Translations under genes and position numbers: made by a program
Notes under the pieces: generated by a model
Databases searched by the model: none
Told to the model about the DNA's origin: nothing
Seen by the model: the letters and a program-made list of their open reading frames with translations, nothing else
Source: Monocercomonoides exilis
Taxonomy: Eukaryota > Preaxostyla > Oxymonadida > Polymastigidae
Assembly: GCA_001643675.2 (NCBI GenBank)
Contig: LSRY02000001.1
Span: 1,607,501-1,671,500, forward strand
Reading direction: 5' to 3'
Length of the DNA stretch: 64,000 nt
In this document: positions 44,301-55,700 of the stretch, one piece after another
Layout: each line of letters starts with the position of its first letter
How positions within the stretch are numbered: position 1 is the stretch's first letter

Positions 44301-44365
44301 CTGGAGATAGAGCAGATTCTGAAAGAATTACTGACGGTGAAAGTCTATTGACATTCACCAGTTGA
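35354..44365 (+). CDS. Giant single-pass surface protein with beta-helix cassettes and pseudokinase tail
   Basis: A single exon of 3003 residues. Residues 1-17 are a signal peptide (MIAAILFTFFQANFSAM). The ectodomain (about 18-2555) consists of Asn- and Cys-rich parallel beta-helix-like segments with GGG motifs (EYAGGLRI, ASYGGGLYI, GNGGGLKL, GKGGGVYL). A cassette of the form C-G-x(n)-P-C recurs at about residues 512, 865, 1290, 1637 and 2026 (for example CGSDEDPCKSM, CGKPKLPCATI). A membrane helix lies at about 2558-2581 (SWWVVIVISSAVFIVLLAII), then a basic stop-transfer. The cytosolic part (about 2725-2960) resembles a kinase C-lobe (CLRWKAPELQ, SIGMMLWECLTLEIPFGEY, GARPTLASI), but no glycine loop, catalytic HRD or metal-binding DFG is seen. 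Such proteins form a large family in oxymonads; function unknown, possibly adhesion or surface coat with signalling scaffold. Confidence 0.88.
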   Translation: MIAAILFTFFQANFSAMKWKENINCENIDCERNQNLSNSTQERTERGIILGSFTVQNTTLECSCIILKTSNNQSFFRINEQSVLFLTSCISISSSEYSFFVIDGGVADAKNLSIYAIRSFTPIPGLFCSSSNSIMFHKEAFISLSDSLFSSFEMSKTPLLAADICCSVSATCLFMHNITSTFPVQSVSPTISVATSTTLDSCIFHRVSDVIDGGITRSVNSPSSSLAALNITFESCIRQANIAVSNNKNMKQQKLGANEVHVFTNCEWHDANINGVGSAIYLLGTSSLECKRCSFRNMSHNNDGAVDVQKGLGVKLTECNFTNCESRKNSGGVLLFFVTDDYCISRCIFTRCKASPEYAGGLRINQLSGNDNNLIQLCRFLNNEAASYGGGLYIQKNTTRYVISECDFFNNIANGTGEVYKRGGGGAFIESTEWMKNDPSPVIFSFCIFMNNEAQCEEGLDVKINNSYIVANPFENSYSFTSENRVYYNERNILYNNWLPIICVRFVNSNGTTDDICGYRKNYPCKSIEAAHLLSKNLPKYTINIMQSIFSPLAMIIEGGEASFEGEKDDNCIINTSLLDPSSFLFTLTSGSMKISLVTIHHNSDDSSVSLFAMGAASRMLSLKSVTISGLDETAERIRSNSLFLVIFAKFQMDNCLVEHIALSSCSIFEEDIESGTGENMLKNVTFSNISKGEGNGGIFSTSRGRRDSFWIKNVTFKNCSCSEGNGGCIDWSLMQGGSYKIGQSSIATEIHDCGAENGNGNPSGVSDTGRGGGLFLTLSAQSDVFEIVNVVFNGNHAEHGRNVFIASNHLELIPVERFAFVLQMNEDASDAEGIGDSSNTSLIVPILCYTQDVPQSGIQVSASGSDHPRCGFAFFKCRTLSFPVNRANGSPISIIVNGAVDVDATVVFSKAQTDVDASEDGVLLVIHGEASCAEESCKGLFDVSNKTTMRNLVLNLPSVLQYHETLFNLKKDILEFNQCGFQFSTGANVIQYSLFAVEKGTVKVSSLELDSMKFMKSGFTANGNASQFVIENVDLRNISLSDDNGFVEIVNGGSFTANEMNASECNMQGYSLIYAGSSCVLRLSMCDWSTCQFTDSGLIKASEANEIHVINCNESGISLETGDGGLIGGVIAYGGVVVVENTTIEDCVAESGNGGGLKLNMRGSGELRISSTSDATSIKRCIAGRTKQGNGGGCGGGLWLGFEGELSRFDLAGMNVEGNKARCGKDVYFVCQDLRKTVTASTFSFYEKITERNNSLMGKDRSKFENDVDLFIFLEGYSSLVIEVDGLTGDNGIWCGMEVCPCASVDYGVRRLADDDEKGIILAGRSAIEQETDLTGVSVETKTNRQIIVIIKSTIGGESDSVIISEGNTLIKNMVLQLPKRFDETKHTLISSTSQNGVLEVQKCIFEMQEESREEIQYSIMRCSGAILIMKWTTIHNIRTERTVLELSLLGAEHIASDDSIVSFNNCTFADLSNANTDCAVLFSEDAKNAIVMEQCNMTNVKSIASNSGGAISINLSGSCLLEVSSCEMKGCAAETSNSGKGGCLFLNNKQAASDLSFVFANVHFEDNDAFLGKNIFILSNDLNESVTNQTFAFSVDGFTDNSNLFVGTDEKRNNTDLLRFLVEYSNSVVVVWERGDDVARCGSDEDPCKSMWMGLKHIVKDASSKVVEIKEKASVEGSCDFSGLVVEPQGSGGDEVMRSVLEIGSKEESAVSVWIRNSKTLSLRALDICTYRLQPNGKTGIFESDGEMLEFDDCSLSTNGDEDKMDNAALCFAKKGILRLWKCMITSIEAKQSVFVILSGVQSLFDECSVSQTKAECGSLVKVQDESRDHKNNERNDVGEVVAKNCTFSSVNVEGTDASLICSTCTCGVKVDIESSALEECCAGGSTKGGAVLFALNEEGSFKLKNASVRLCGCSASEGKGGGVYLSTRLNGELKFAFDNVTFRRNTAKVGNDVFIECHHIESQINETQFNLDFRDEEFIKQNSIFGMDKVDHKEKALDLMSLIVKYQSDTIVVSSKEGNGGSNEQQCGKPKLPCATIGFGLRHLTHDFFSQLFVDEESIVDEEVVLETLTFRGLQENGSIVTVKGEIKGSEDFVIRTSGKVQLQSLLFAFEMTLQTERTSFLKVDSGKATLNACSFEAGSLVGGSKRSLPFCLLSIDGGECFLNKVNISSLSFECDAAICIKKSIEVNNLVVNNVEVEKDFVQISGNAAVKMENLDATEAKVRNGCFIAVNGGESKTSLASFSLSLSFIENITCVGEDASGIGIERFNSIAKLSNCSFARCQTHKTTGSIASLSFCKDIEIKGCLFDGERQIETDVPHMSNVDPFICEWNGSLADVVQSKSVISDTTFTNSANGGLSARGGTMRIEKGELVNNNPAIELYPSARRNIWCSDSTKLDIISVKAGDGVLPDSSLWILNDGCELSGIASERPSALFIPVLHEVKSLPISSGATNLTLFGELLLPCNLTLKLCFTSGDEEFIELHEINKDGFSSENEIQTVATSSQLENVREETEVSLCILFGNADSPSSTQPFILKNRSETKAKGDERIAEGGNEKKSWWVVIVISSAVFIVLLAIIVVLAVRWRKAKNENKDLREIVNDNIRKDPKAFEMVTMEMSPEEQWRRAEKEAEKKNDERMKKRIYETNMQHSESSEHLLSESGSTEYILGKDSDKIPDWALEKEDEEEVRKRSPSPSISSTSTTDSDSTFVRGEDLCPTTSSMSNLVDAIACSSPHEKLIVDLRDSLFMLLHGKNKTKEMAIGTLQEREQTAAQILFWVANLALHSFDEMENPLSSLSNLSPHIVLFSEHMVICIVMHSDFLSSDDSDSSSISSLSVVSSSSNISVMSERLTDSPPPSSAFEDEDDFKKECLRWKAPELQMNKKMGATKESVVFSIGMMLWECLTLEIPFGEYEGEVAGQKIVNGERPDIEMIGDSNLKEYSKECIAISPGARPTLASIKRVLIQHFPLGAAVLTMSDAIDMEQRSGDRADSERITDGESLLTFTS

Positions 44366-45155
44366 ATTTATCAATGAAAATTATCCAATGAAAAATGATT
44401 CATGGAACTAATTGTGATAGATCGTATTTGTTGATATCTATCTCTTGAGGGCTTCTGCTTCTTTTGTATACTTTTAGCATTCTTCATCCTTGGCGTCAAA
44501 TTACTGCTCAAATGCATTCATCACATTTCATTATATTTCTTCATCAATACGTTGAATCGCATGTGAAATGGTATTTTGATTAATAGCTTCAAGTTTACAC
44601 ATAAAACAAAGAGAGCAAATCAAAGTAGATAATTAAAATAGTTCAATTGAGCCTCAGAAATGAATCTAACATTCATCTTTTGATACAATGGAAACTCTCC
44701 TTCATAACCGCAGCTGTTGAAAGAAGGGCACAGCGATATTGATGAATTAAACCTCAAAAATGAAAGGATAATTATTGATGAGCCCACTTTTGCTCGTCTC
44801 ACTTCATTGACTTCAATTTTTTTAAAATAAAATTAAAAACTCAATGATTTCTTGATGGAAGAAACTATGTCAATTGGGCAATTTCTATTTTTTTTTTCAT
44901 CCTGTGCTTTCTTGCTCTATTCATTTTTAAAGAAATAAAATAATTATGTGAAATATAAAGAAATAAAAATACATACATATTTTTGTTAATGATAAAAAAA
45001 TCAAGTTGATTCCGCTAAAATAACCATTTTCTTCATCATCATTAAATTTTATTTTTTATTTTAGAAAATAACTTTAACTTTTTTTAATGTGAAAAGTCCC
45101 ATGAAAGTTCTTTTTTCCATTTATATGAGAAAGGATCCCACTCTGTTTGAGTAAC
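44366..45155. other. Spacer, no gene supported
   Basis: About 790 AT-rich bases downstream of the giant surface protein. A 60-codon minus-strand frame (44620-44802) has no support beyond being open. Confidence 0.5.
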
Positions 45156-45447
45156 ATGCAACCAAAATGCACAGCACAACCAATGTTATTCATGTTTTCT
45201 GATGAAGTTTTATCTGATGCGGTTCGTAATAATCTCAAAAAACAATGCGTGTTTTGTGAATTGTGTGAACCACCTTTCGTCTGTAGTCCATTTGAAGAAG
45301 ATGTTTTGTTTCTATTTTTTCAATATTAATGAAATCTCTAATAGATAAATCTTTCAGCTCAAGAATCACTGGCGAAAATATGTGATTGCGAAAAATTTGA
45401 ATTCCAAGAATTCATATTGCAACGAAGAATTCAAATACTTTCGATAA
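45156..45447 (+). CDS. Possible small two-exon gene, unknown
   Basis: An ATG at 45156 opens 49 codons rich in Cys (PKCTAQPMLFMFSDEVLS ... CVFCELCEPPFVC), then a donor-like GTTTTG at 45303 and acceptor TTTCAG ending at 45357. In phase, the next stretch reads LKNHWRKYVIAKNLNSKNSY and stops at 45445-45447. The joined product would be 78 residues. The bias toward non-AT residues and the fitting phase argue for a gene; the lack of any recognised family and the short length argue against. Further exons on either side are possible. Confidence 0.3.
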
Positions 45448-46792
45448 AGGTTTTCTCTTCACGTTCTGGAGTTCCCCCTTTCAGAATGGGAACTTTGGAA
45501 CATAAAAAAAATAGTGATGAATGGAACAGTAAAGAATTAAGATTTCAATCTTTATCATTCTTTTCCTCGAATTCTTCGCATTTAACAATACTTCAAATGC
45601 ATTTCATTCTCTTGCTTTTAATCTTTTTCATTGATAAATTTTGAAGCTCGCAATTGTTTCTCCTTTTTTAGTTTTCATACATTTCATCAAAACAGGAAAA
45701 AGAGATAATTGCAAAGTTTCATTTTTGTTAATGAATATATGAGTATGAGGAAAAATAATAAAAATAAAACAATAAGCAAACAACTTCAATATAAAATCAT
45801 TTTCAAAATTTATATATAAAGTGCATATGAGGCAGAATCATAAAATGATCATTTCAAACAAATTCAGTAATTTATTATGGGTGTTATCAATCATTAGTTA
45901 ATTGTTACAATTAAAAAAGTATCAGTAAGATAATATATATATAAAAAATAGCATTTCTCATGATTTATTGTCTACAATTTTAAAATCAATTTTTTTTGAA
46001 TAACAATATTTCTAATTTTTTTTTTTCGCTTATTTTTTTTTATGAAAGAGTGAAATTTCCCATTCAAAAATTCGATAATTATTTATTAGAAAAATTTTCA
46101 CATAATTGAAAGTAATGATATCTACATTTCTCTCTTTCTCTTTCTTTTTCACTTTCTCTTTTTATTTCCTAAAAGCGATATGCAATAGACCTATTTATGA
46201 TAAAGAAAAAGAAAAGCATCTTTGAAAAAAGATGACTCACTTTAAAAGAAGCAAGTTTGAATTGAGAGCTTCATTGGAAAAAAAAACTTCAATTGAAATA
46301 GATTCTCCTTTTTTTTTCAGGCTATTCAACAAGAAAAGTGTGATTCTTTTTTTTTTTTTTATTACATGTTAAAAACTATGATTGAAAGAATTGAAAAAAT
46401 AGAAACAATAAACAACCCATACAATACAAAACATTTTTCAAAATTACAAAAAAGAAAAAGAAAGAGAAAAAAATTATAATTTTTTTTTTTTAAATTTCAT
46501 GTCAAAACAAACTTCTCACAAAAGTGAAATTGATAATATTTAATAACAAGACAGTCAATGCAAAGCATATTAATAACATCCTCTTTCAACAAAAAAGTGC
46601 TCTAACGCTTTATATTCGTCTTTACAAACAACTGTGCAAAACATTTGAAATAAACTAAAACATTCAACTTCTCAGCTAAACAGATTGTAAAAACTCAATT
46701 TATTGCTTTTTCTTTTTCCTTTTTTTTGATATTTCATTTTTCGAATGGCAAAAAATTCAAACATCACAAAAGACATATGTGTACATCATATT
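45448..46792. other. Very AT-rich spacer, no gene seen
   Basis: About 1.3 kb with many short A and T runs. It contains the 3' UTR of the giant minus-strand gene. I see no RNA gene, inverted repeat or coding stretch. Confidence 0.5.
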
Positions 46793-49700
46793 TTATTCAG
46801 CAGGAGCTTGCACCTCAACCACGTCTGATCCATGTGTCGTGCTTAAAATCAGAACCGAGAACTTTTTGTTGGATAAAGAGGATTTTTTCTTCAGCCTCTG
46901 GCCAAGCGGCACGAAGTCCCTCGAGGCCTTTGTGGCTTCATTAACCGACAAGTAATCAAAGCACCCTCTCAAATCTGTGAACCCGTCCTTCACAAACTGC
47001 GCTTTTTCTGAGCTTGAGACTGACCCGTCCTTCGTGAACACCTTCACATACACTCCTGGCAGCGGCTTCAAGTTGTCTGCCTGCCGCACAGCCAGCCTTC
47101 CTGTTGACTCATACACCTCAATCGACATCTGATGATTGAACCATTTCCCTGTTTGCCTAACATTGCCATACACTGCTTCCACAAACATGTCCTTCGAGCG
47201 CATCTCTTCTGGCACAGACACTGTTATCTCCTCCAGCAGCTTGGCCCCTTTTCTTCTGCTGGCTGTATACTCTGGCGCAACAAGTGGCGATGCAACGATT
47301 TCGCTCTGAGAAGCAGAAGAAGCTGAAGCCGGAGCAGAAGCAGAAGAAGAAGCAGCGAATGATGCTTTAAGCTCAAATGTCGGCTTAATCACAGAAAATT
47401 GCTCGCCAACTTCCTGAACAAACGGATTCAGGCTGAACATCAGCTCCACGTCGACAAAGAAGAACCGCAGCTTCACCTGCTTCAGATGCCCGTTCTTCTG
47501 CTTGAGTACAATCTGCCCCCTTTGCGGCTGCACCTCCATCGAAAGTGTCACATCTTTCTTTTCCTTCTCGTTGCCACGTAGTTTGTACTTTTCTGCCTTG
47601 CGTTTTTGTCTCATCTCTCTCTCTCTTTCTCCCTCTCCTCCTTCTTCGTCCTTCAGACGACTCGGATCATCTAAAACAACGTCATTTGCTCCGAACTCGT
47701 CCTCGTCTTTCAAGTTTGTTCCATCTTTTCCCCTCTTCTTTACTCTTTCATAAAGATCATCAATCTCCCTCAGCTGCAGCCGGAGCTCGTCAAACATCAG
47801 CTTCCAGCGTGTGATGGGGCAGTTCTTGTATCTGGCAGCAACCGAGCGTGCAATCTTCAGAGGTGGCACTTCTTCTCCCAAAGCCCACGAATTCGCATGC
47901 GGCTTTGAAGGAGTGGAAGAAGAAGAAGAAGAAGAAGAAGAAGAAGAAGAAGAAGATGTAGCTGAAGCCGCCATTGATGCGCGGGTAAAGTCGAAATACG
48001 CAGACATGTAGTCATATTGTATCACCATGTCTATTTCCTTGTCCTGCTGGCTGACGTTCCTCTCGCCAGTTGTGCTGACGTTGCTGAGTGAGCTGTTGTC
48101 AACGCTGTCTGTTTCAGTTGTGTCTGTCTCTTCGTCTTCCTTGTCTGCAAGCAGCCCTTTCACCCTCTTTCTGATCGTCTCAATGTTTCCGGACTCGATC
48201 GAGTCGAACAAGCGCTGCGCTTCTTCTATTCGATCCTGAAGCACCAGATAATACGACAGAATAAGCTTGTCATCGTCAGAAACAGTGACAAATCCACCTG
48301 ACGGAACAACTTTTTCGTCTCCTTCACTCTTCCCAAGTGGCTCTGGCTTGTCTTTCTCGTTCTCGTCATCTGCATCTTCTGAGTGATAATTCACACAGCA
48401 GTTCCCACTCGCCATTTTGTGAGCCAAGAAATCGAGATACTCCAAGTAGTGCTTGTTGAATGTGATGTCAGGAATCTCCAGCTGCCTTCCGCTGCGAATC
48501 GATCGTGCATTGATCAGCGGGCGATAGTCAAACACATTCATTTGCCCAAACAGTGTGGGGTCATACGAGAAGATAGCAGAGTTGATGGTGTGGCTCACTG
48601 GAATGATCCTGCTCAGCGCGTGGCTGTTGTTCTGCACAGGCGATTCCACACTCTTTTCTCCTCCATTCCACTGCAGGTAATCTCTGATGGCCCAAACTGG
48701 CTCTCGGTGCAGCAGCGCATACGACCAGACATCCTTCGAAAACACAAACCGGCTGCGCAGAATGTTGATCACACGCACAAACAGCTCCTTGTCCTTCACG
48801 AAGCGCCAGCACATGTCGCTCAGCTTGATCTCCGGTGAAAACAGATCGCCTTCTCCCAGAAACGCACACAGCTCTTCGCCCGACCCGTCCTGCGAGAGAT
48901 AACTCCACCCTTTCCTTTCTGATGGGCGGATTGTGCAGTCCACTTTCACTTTTGACAGAACTTTGCTTGTGGTTGCCAGCAGCTTCCCGTTTTTGCCCAC
49001 AACTTGTGCCGGATAGTGAACATACGTGCCTTCGAAGGGGAAGTACAAATAGGATGTCAGCTGGCTGGTGGAGAACGCCTTCACTGTGACAGAGAACGTC
49101 TCAGTGATCTTCGTCTTGTTCAAGGCGATGGAGCCCTCGGGTATCTGGACGACGACTTTCAGGCTCTGCTCTTTTATTGTTGGGTTGTTGATGACGACGA
49201 TTGACTTGTACGCGCGACGAGGATGAAGCGAGCCAATGACACGCTTCGGCACATCCAGCCCACTCGCATCGAATTCAGTTGGGTCGCTCAGATCAACAAA
49301 GAACTGCTCAATCATTATGTTCTGGGGGCAGAAGGCCAACGAGGAGGAGGAAGAGGAGGAAGATGATATCGAAATGGATGAAGCAGAAGAGGAAGAAGAA
49401 GAAGAAGAGGACGCTGATTGTGGCAGTTGTATGGATGTATTTTGGTTATCTTTCTGAACAATAGGCACAAATATAATTTCTCCCTTTTCATTCCTTTCTG
49501 CCTTCTTTGTCACCTGAGAGGTTTCTTTGTACAGAAAAAGAATTGGCGATGTTGGCGTTATAATAACGTTCGTTCCTTCCTTCTGCACAGAATCCCCATC
49601 TCGCTCTTCAGAGGCAGAAGAAGAAGAAGAAGCAGATGCAGAAGCAGATGGCTTCAGAGCATGAGCCACATGCTTTTCAAATTCGACTTGCTGTTCAACA

Positions 49701-52700
49701 GAAGTGAGAGATATGTCAGTCAGAGAGAGCGCAAATGCAGCAGACGCAAAAGTCGTAATACATCCAGTGATGTTCCTGGACAAGAATGGCACTTTACCAT
49801 GATGGATTCCAGAAGATGCAGAAGAAGAAGAAGAAACAGATCCTTCATCTTCCTCTCCCCACCCGTTGAGCAGATACTCAGCATAATCCGCGTAGAATGC
49901 ATTCCAGGGGATCAAACTAGCATTTGCATGCTTCACATTGTGATACTGCGCCTCGCGATATTCCTTTGTCGGCTCCACTTGGTGGAAGCGGGGCACGGCT
50001 GGCAGCTGCTTCTGGCGAGCATTCACAACATCTGCAGGAAATGGCTGGGGCATTGGCTCGGGCATTGACATGGGCGCAGCTTTAGGCATATATCTGCAGA
50101 AATCTTCTTGACCCATGCCATAACTTGCAATTTTCTTCATTGCCTTGTGTCTGGGAGGGGATGGAGAAGCTCTACGCTTTGAAGAAAGACCGCCAAAGAA
50201 AGGCATGCTGAACGATAATCCTGCTCCTTTCTTTGGAGAATCCGACCTTGGAGAACTGCCAACTTCATAACATCTTGCCAGCGTTTGATCCAAGTTTGAA
50301 TTTAACATCTCACTTTGTGATGACAACATTGACCTAAACCGTTCGTTCCTTGTGGGAATGAATATTCCTCCGCCATCTAATTCCTCGTCAGCAGCAGCAC
50401 ACTCCTCTTCTTCATATGCATTTGCTCCACTAATTCCTGGATAGCTATCAAAGACTGTGGGGACATATGAAGCACTCCCCGATGTCGAAGAAGAACTATA
50501 AGATGAGTATACACTTGAACTTGAACTTGAACTTGAACTGGAGATTGAGCTTGAGCTTGAGCTTGACTGATTTGTTTTCTTTTCTTCTTTTTCCACATCC
50601 TGCTGAAGAAGAGTGTCAAGCTCCTCCTCTTCTTCTTCCACTTCTTTCGTTTCCTCTTTGCCTTTATCTTTGCCTTTTCCTTTCCCCTTCGCTTCTTGCT
50701 TGCTTGCCTTGACCTGCAGCCTCTTTTTCTTTGTGTCTTCCAGCTTCTTGCAGACACCCGAAGCCAGCGCAATCTCAAACGCCTTCGTATCTGCCAATAG
50801 TCTTCTGTTCGTCTTCGCATTTTTCTTGTCCTTCACTCGCGCAACTTCCAAAAAGGAGCTTTTCAGCACATTTGCATCGTGCTCTGTGATCTCGTTCTGT
50901 CGAATTGACTCACACAAACTCCGCTGCAGAATGCTCGCACAGATTCCTGGGCCAATAAGTTCTCGCCCGTCTTCCTCTCTCTCTTTCTCTCTTTCCACCC
51001 ATCCACTCTTGTCTCTATCTTCTCCTTCTCCTCCTTCTCCTTCTCCGTCTCTGCTGTTCTCCTTCTTTCCCTTCGTTTTCCCCGCTCCTCTGCTTCTGCA
51101 TCTCCAGATCTGGTAGATCAGCAGTATCTGCTCCAACGCATTCAGCTCCTCAAACCTGCTCGACTCGACGTAGCCGAGAAGCAAAGCAACATCCTGTGTA
51201 TCCAACAAGAGATAGTCCATCAGTGTCTTCTCCCTCTTGTTCTTCAGCAAGGGAACCACCACACGCTCAAACAGAGCAGGCGACTTCTTCTTCACAAAGA
51301 AGAACATCTCGTGACAGGGAAATGCGCCCATGCGGTAGATCTTCTCTTTGTCTGGCAGCCTGCCCCAGTTCGCCACCAGCCCTTCCCACACACGCAGCGA
51401 CGCGCCGACCTCAGAAAAGCCGGTGTTACTTGCCATCCCTTTCAGAAGCGACAGGAGAGAAGGCAGACTGTCATACATCGCCCACTTCCCTTTCTCCACG
51501 TTGTGTACAACTGCTTTGTTTCTGATGCTTTTATCGTAGCTGACTGGCACCAAATTGAGAGGTTTGATGGACTTTGTTCGACTGTCGTTCAGAAGAAGAC
51601 GGGTGAGCTTGTCAATCTTACTCAGAGGTGAAGAAGACGATTTGGATTTCTCGTCTCCGACTGTCGAATCATCATCGCTGTCTTCTTCTTCCTCATCGCC
51701 ATCATTCTCGTGCCCTTCTTCTTCATCATCACAATCCTCCTTGCCATTCTCTGCAACCATCATCTTGCTGCGGCTGGAGCTATGCGCAGTTTTCATGATA
51801 CTTTCTGGTAAAAGCACAAATGCACTCTTCTTCTCCACAACAGACGTGTTCGGGTCAAATGGCTCCATAAATCGGAGGTCGTTCGCGATTTCTGAGCCAA
51901 TGTCCTCTTCGTCCTCTTCGCCATCGTTGTCACTGTCTCCATCACTCTCACTCTCGCTTTCATTTTCCTCTGTCTTTCCAAGCAGTCTCTCTGCTTTCTT
52001 GTTCTTTTTGTTCCTTTTCTCCTCCGCCTTCTTCGCGAGTGTCCCGTCCGTTTTCTCCCTCTCGTAGATCTTCTTCAGCAGCTCCACATCCAGCGCAATC
52101 TGCTTCACAACTACACGCTCATCATCAGCCGCCACAATCGTCACCATCCGATGCCCCTTTCCAATCTCCTCTTTTCTCAACACAGCCACTTTCGCACGAT
52201 ACATTTCAGACTCTCTGCGCATACGCTCCAGTTCTGAACCATCACCATCACCAGTATCAGCGCCACAAAAGCTCCCTTCTTCCACAATGTCCACTGGCTT
52301 CCTGTTCAGCACAATCTTCGGCTTCCTCGCCAGAAAGTCCAAGTTGTTTGCATTTCCTCCACCCGCTGCATCACCACGATATGCGTCCCATTCGACTTCT
52401 GCCACTTTCCCTGTCTCCTTCCCGCTGTAGCCACACGGATCTAACCTAATCAGCTTTTCCAGCTCTCCGTCTTCTGCGTCTGCAGTGCTGCTCTGCATCG
52501 ATTCGTCTGCAATCAGGCGCAGCTGCTTCTTCTCTGTCACCCGTGTCATCACTGGGTGCATCACCATCGACGGCGGGTAGAGCGAGTTGCCCAGCCGCGG
52601 CAGCGCCAGCTTGCGGTTCAGCACATACAGCTGCTCGGTGCCCATCACTTTGTTCGACACAAACTCGCTTTTCTTCGCACCGCGGAACAAGACGACTTTT

Positions 52701-55700
52701 GGCTGCGCACTGGTGAATGTGTTGAGAGTGGTCGCTGCATCCAGAAACGGACAGAAGCAGTTGCAGAAGAAGTGTACACGTGTCAAGGATGTGCAGCCAA
52801 CGATGGTGGCAACGATGTCTCCATTTTCGTTGTGCGTGACGGTGCTGATGTTGAGAATAGGACGAGGACTCAAAACACCCAGGCGCTTTGCTCCGGTGAT
52901 GAGATAGCCTATTTGCTGAGGGGATGATGGAAGTGAAGAAGAAGAAGAAGAAGAAGAGGAGGAGGAGGATGATGATGAGGAGCATGAAGAAGAAGAAGCA
53001 GAAGCTGAATCAGCTCCAGATGATTCATCGTATCCTGAAATGATTGACACGCGCATCTCCTTGTCTGTCTTCCAGTTGTACAGAAGATAGTCTCCACCAA
53101 CCAGATTCCCCGACAGCATCACAATGTCGTTGCCCACCATGATGTCACTTGTGCAGTCCTTTTGTGGATAATACCTGTCATTCAGCAGCAAAAGGCGGAT
53201 GTATTCTCCATTCTGCTCTGAGACACCCGGCCACGACACAAGCAGCTGCTGCCCCTTCAGCCCGACTGCTACACGGTGCACGTTCTCTGCATCGTCTGTG
53301 CTGCATGCTCTTCTGTTCATGTCGATGTTGAAGTGAAGCGTGCGGGTGTCCAGCCCATGCCCACTGGCAGTGGTGATGTTCACTTCAGACACATCCTCCA
53401 ACTCTCCCAGAGTGATCTCCCCTTTTTCATCGCTCATCAGCCTCACCCCATCTTTGGTGAACGTGTTCGATCTTTTCATAGCTCTGAAGAAGAACTGGCA
53501 CGAACACATCTGATTCGGAACAGGCTCCCCTGTCAGCCCATACAGCGACACCACAAATCCTCTTTTAAGGTCGTGGCGGATCGAACCGCTGACAATGTTG
53601 TTTGTGCTTCCTGCGCTTTCCACAACAACATGCCGCTTCGAAGACACTGTCACAACTCTCTCCAAATCAGAGGCAATGCGAATTTTCCCTTCAACAAGCA
53701 CATCCAGCGATCTCAGCCCTTCACTCGACACGTGGTAGTCCACAACAGAGTCAGCTGTGTCGCTAAAGGTAACCTCTCCTGCATGAGTGGTGATGGGAAT
53801 GTTCTGCCTGTCGAACGACGTGAATGTCACAGCCACGTTCTCCACCAAAGTGACTGATGCGCTCACACCATTGCATTTCAGCGACGGATGAAGCAGCACT
53901 TTCGTTGTGCTGTTTGGTGTCAATGCTTCTCTGTCCACATAAACACCCACCTCAAACTGGTACTCTTCTCTCCGGTGCACAAACGGCCACCGCACGCAGA
54001 ACGGGATTGGGCGGCAGCCGTCGCTCAGAAGAATCGTCTTCCGAACACCATTGCCGTCTGACCCGTTGTTCTGCACGCTCTCTGTCGTGTACGGAATGAG
54101 GATTTCTCCTTCCTGAAGCAGATTGTTTTTCTTCTCGGCTGGCTCTTTGCTTTGAGATTCGCTAACTTCTGAACTTTCATCCTCTTTCTCTTCTTTGTCC
54201 CCCACAAGCACAGGCGTTGATGGCTTCATTGGAGTTTCTGTTTCTTCTGCTTTCTCTTCCATCAGATTCCCCTCGGAACCTTCATGTTCTGCATCACTTG
54301 TGCTTTCGCAAAGTGCACCTCCATGCATTCTTTTGTACTCCTTCGCATTCTCTGCTTCTTCTTCCGCTTCGCTCAGCCCTCCGTATTTTTTCCCATCAAC
54401 CCAAACACAACCTCGTCCATTTGTAATCAGCCTGTTCTTCTCGTCCAGCACACACACTGCATGTCCTTCCACAGTGCAGCGACTGACAAGCCGAAGACTT
54501 CCCTTCCGAATGAGAGCACGCGACGCCTGCCCTCCTCCACACAGCATCACCATAAACACACCCCTCTTCCCTGTCATCCAATCCAGTGGGATCACCAGCT
54601 CCTTCCGCATACCTGCATTGCCCACGGGCCCTTCCAGCTCTTCTTCGACAACAGGCGAGAGGCCGTCGAGGTCGATGTCTGTCCCAATCTCCTTGTCCTC
54701 CATCGTGTAGCACGCATACGTGTTCAACTCATACAGCCGCATCTGCACTTTCTCGATGTTCTTCACACGCACGCGCAGCTCCACTGCATCTTCCGCTGCG
54801 AAGGTCGTTTTGTTCGTCTCGACAATGTCGAGTTCAGTGCGCTGGCGCACCGTCTCCATAAACCCTGCCTCAGAAGTGCTCATGTTCATCTCCTCGATGC
54901 CCTTCACATCACCTTTCAGCAGCATCGCCTCCAGCACACGCTTCCGCAGTTCTTCTTCTGATATGTAATCAGAAAAGACTTTGCTGTCTTCACCGTTCAT
55001 AATGAAGTGCGTCAAGTAGTCGCGGACAAGATCATTCGAATCGAACACCTCTTTCTGCACACAGCGGATAACGTAATTATTCCTCGAAATTCTCTCTGGC
55101 AATCTTGATGATCCCTGTAAGCTCTTTTGGAAACCTGTTTGAATGTATAAGTCACTTTGGGGAATTTCAATGTATTTAATAAACTTCTCCTTTGATGGAG
55201 CTCCCCGCTTCCAGTCGAACAGCAAGCACATCCCCATCAGAGCAATCTTTGTCTGGTTGTTGAATGAAGTCAATCTCTGAGACAGCTCCCAAAGTTTTTC
55301 GTAATACTCTTCCTGCGCCTTCTGATCGTTTTCAAACAGAATTTCACTTGTGGGTCTCATTGCTTCAACCAATGCTTCCACAAAAGAGTTTTCTTTCAAA
55401 ACTTCACTATGTCGTCTCTCGATTTCTTCCAATTGATCAAGGGTAAGTTTCTTTGTAATGTCTGAAAATCGTCCATTCAAGCTCAAAAATGAATCAACAA
55501 TATCTACAGTCTTTGGATGGGAGCAATTTGGCATTATAGATAACATTTTTAACAATTCTGTTTTTGATTGTTTCATAGACATAATGTCCCAAAGGCCTTC
55601 AGAAGTAATATAAGAAAAAAACGTGTTTGAATTCATGAATTGCTTGCAATTTGCTTTGAAAGAAACAATTTCCTGTTCAAGAAAAGTCGGCGGCTTATCC

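Noticed and set aside
42373-44358. Long minus-strand frames opposite the pseudokinase region
   Set aside because: They are antisense shadows of Ser/Glu-rich coding sequence; no family features.
35354-44365. Active protein kinase in the giant surface protein
   Set aside because: No glycine loop, VAIK lysine, HRD or DFG motif is present; only C-lobe structural motifs remain.
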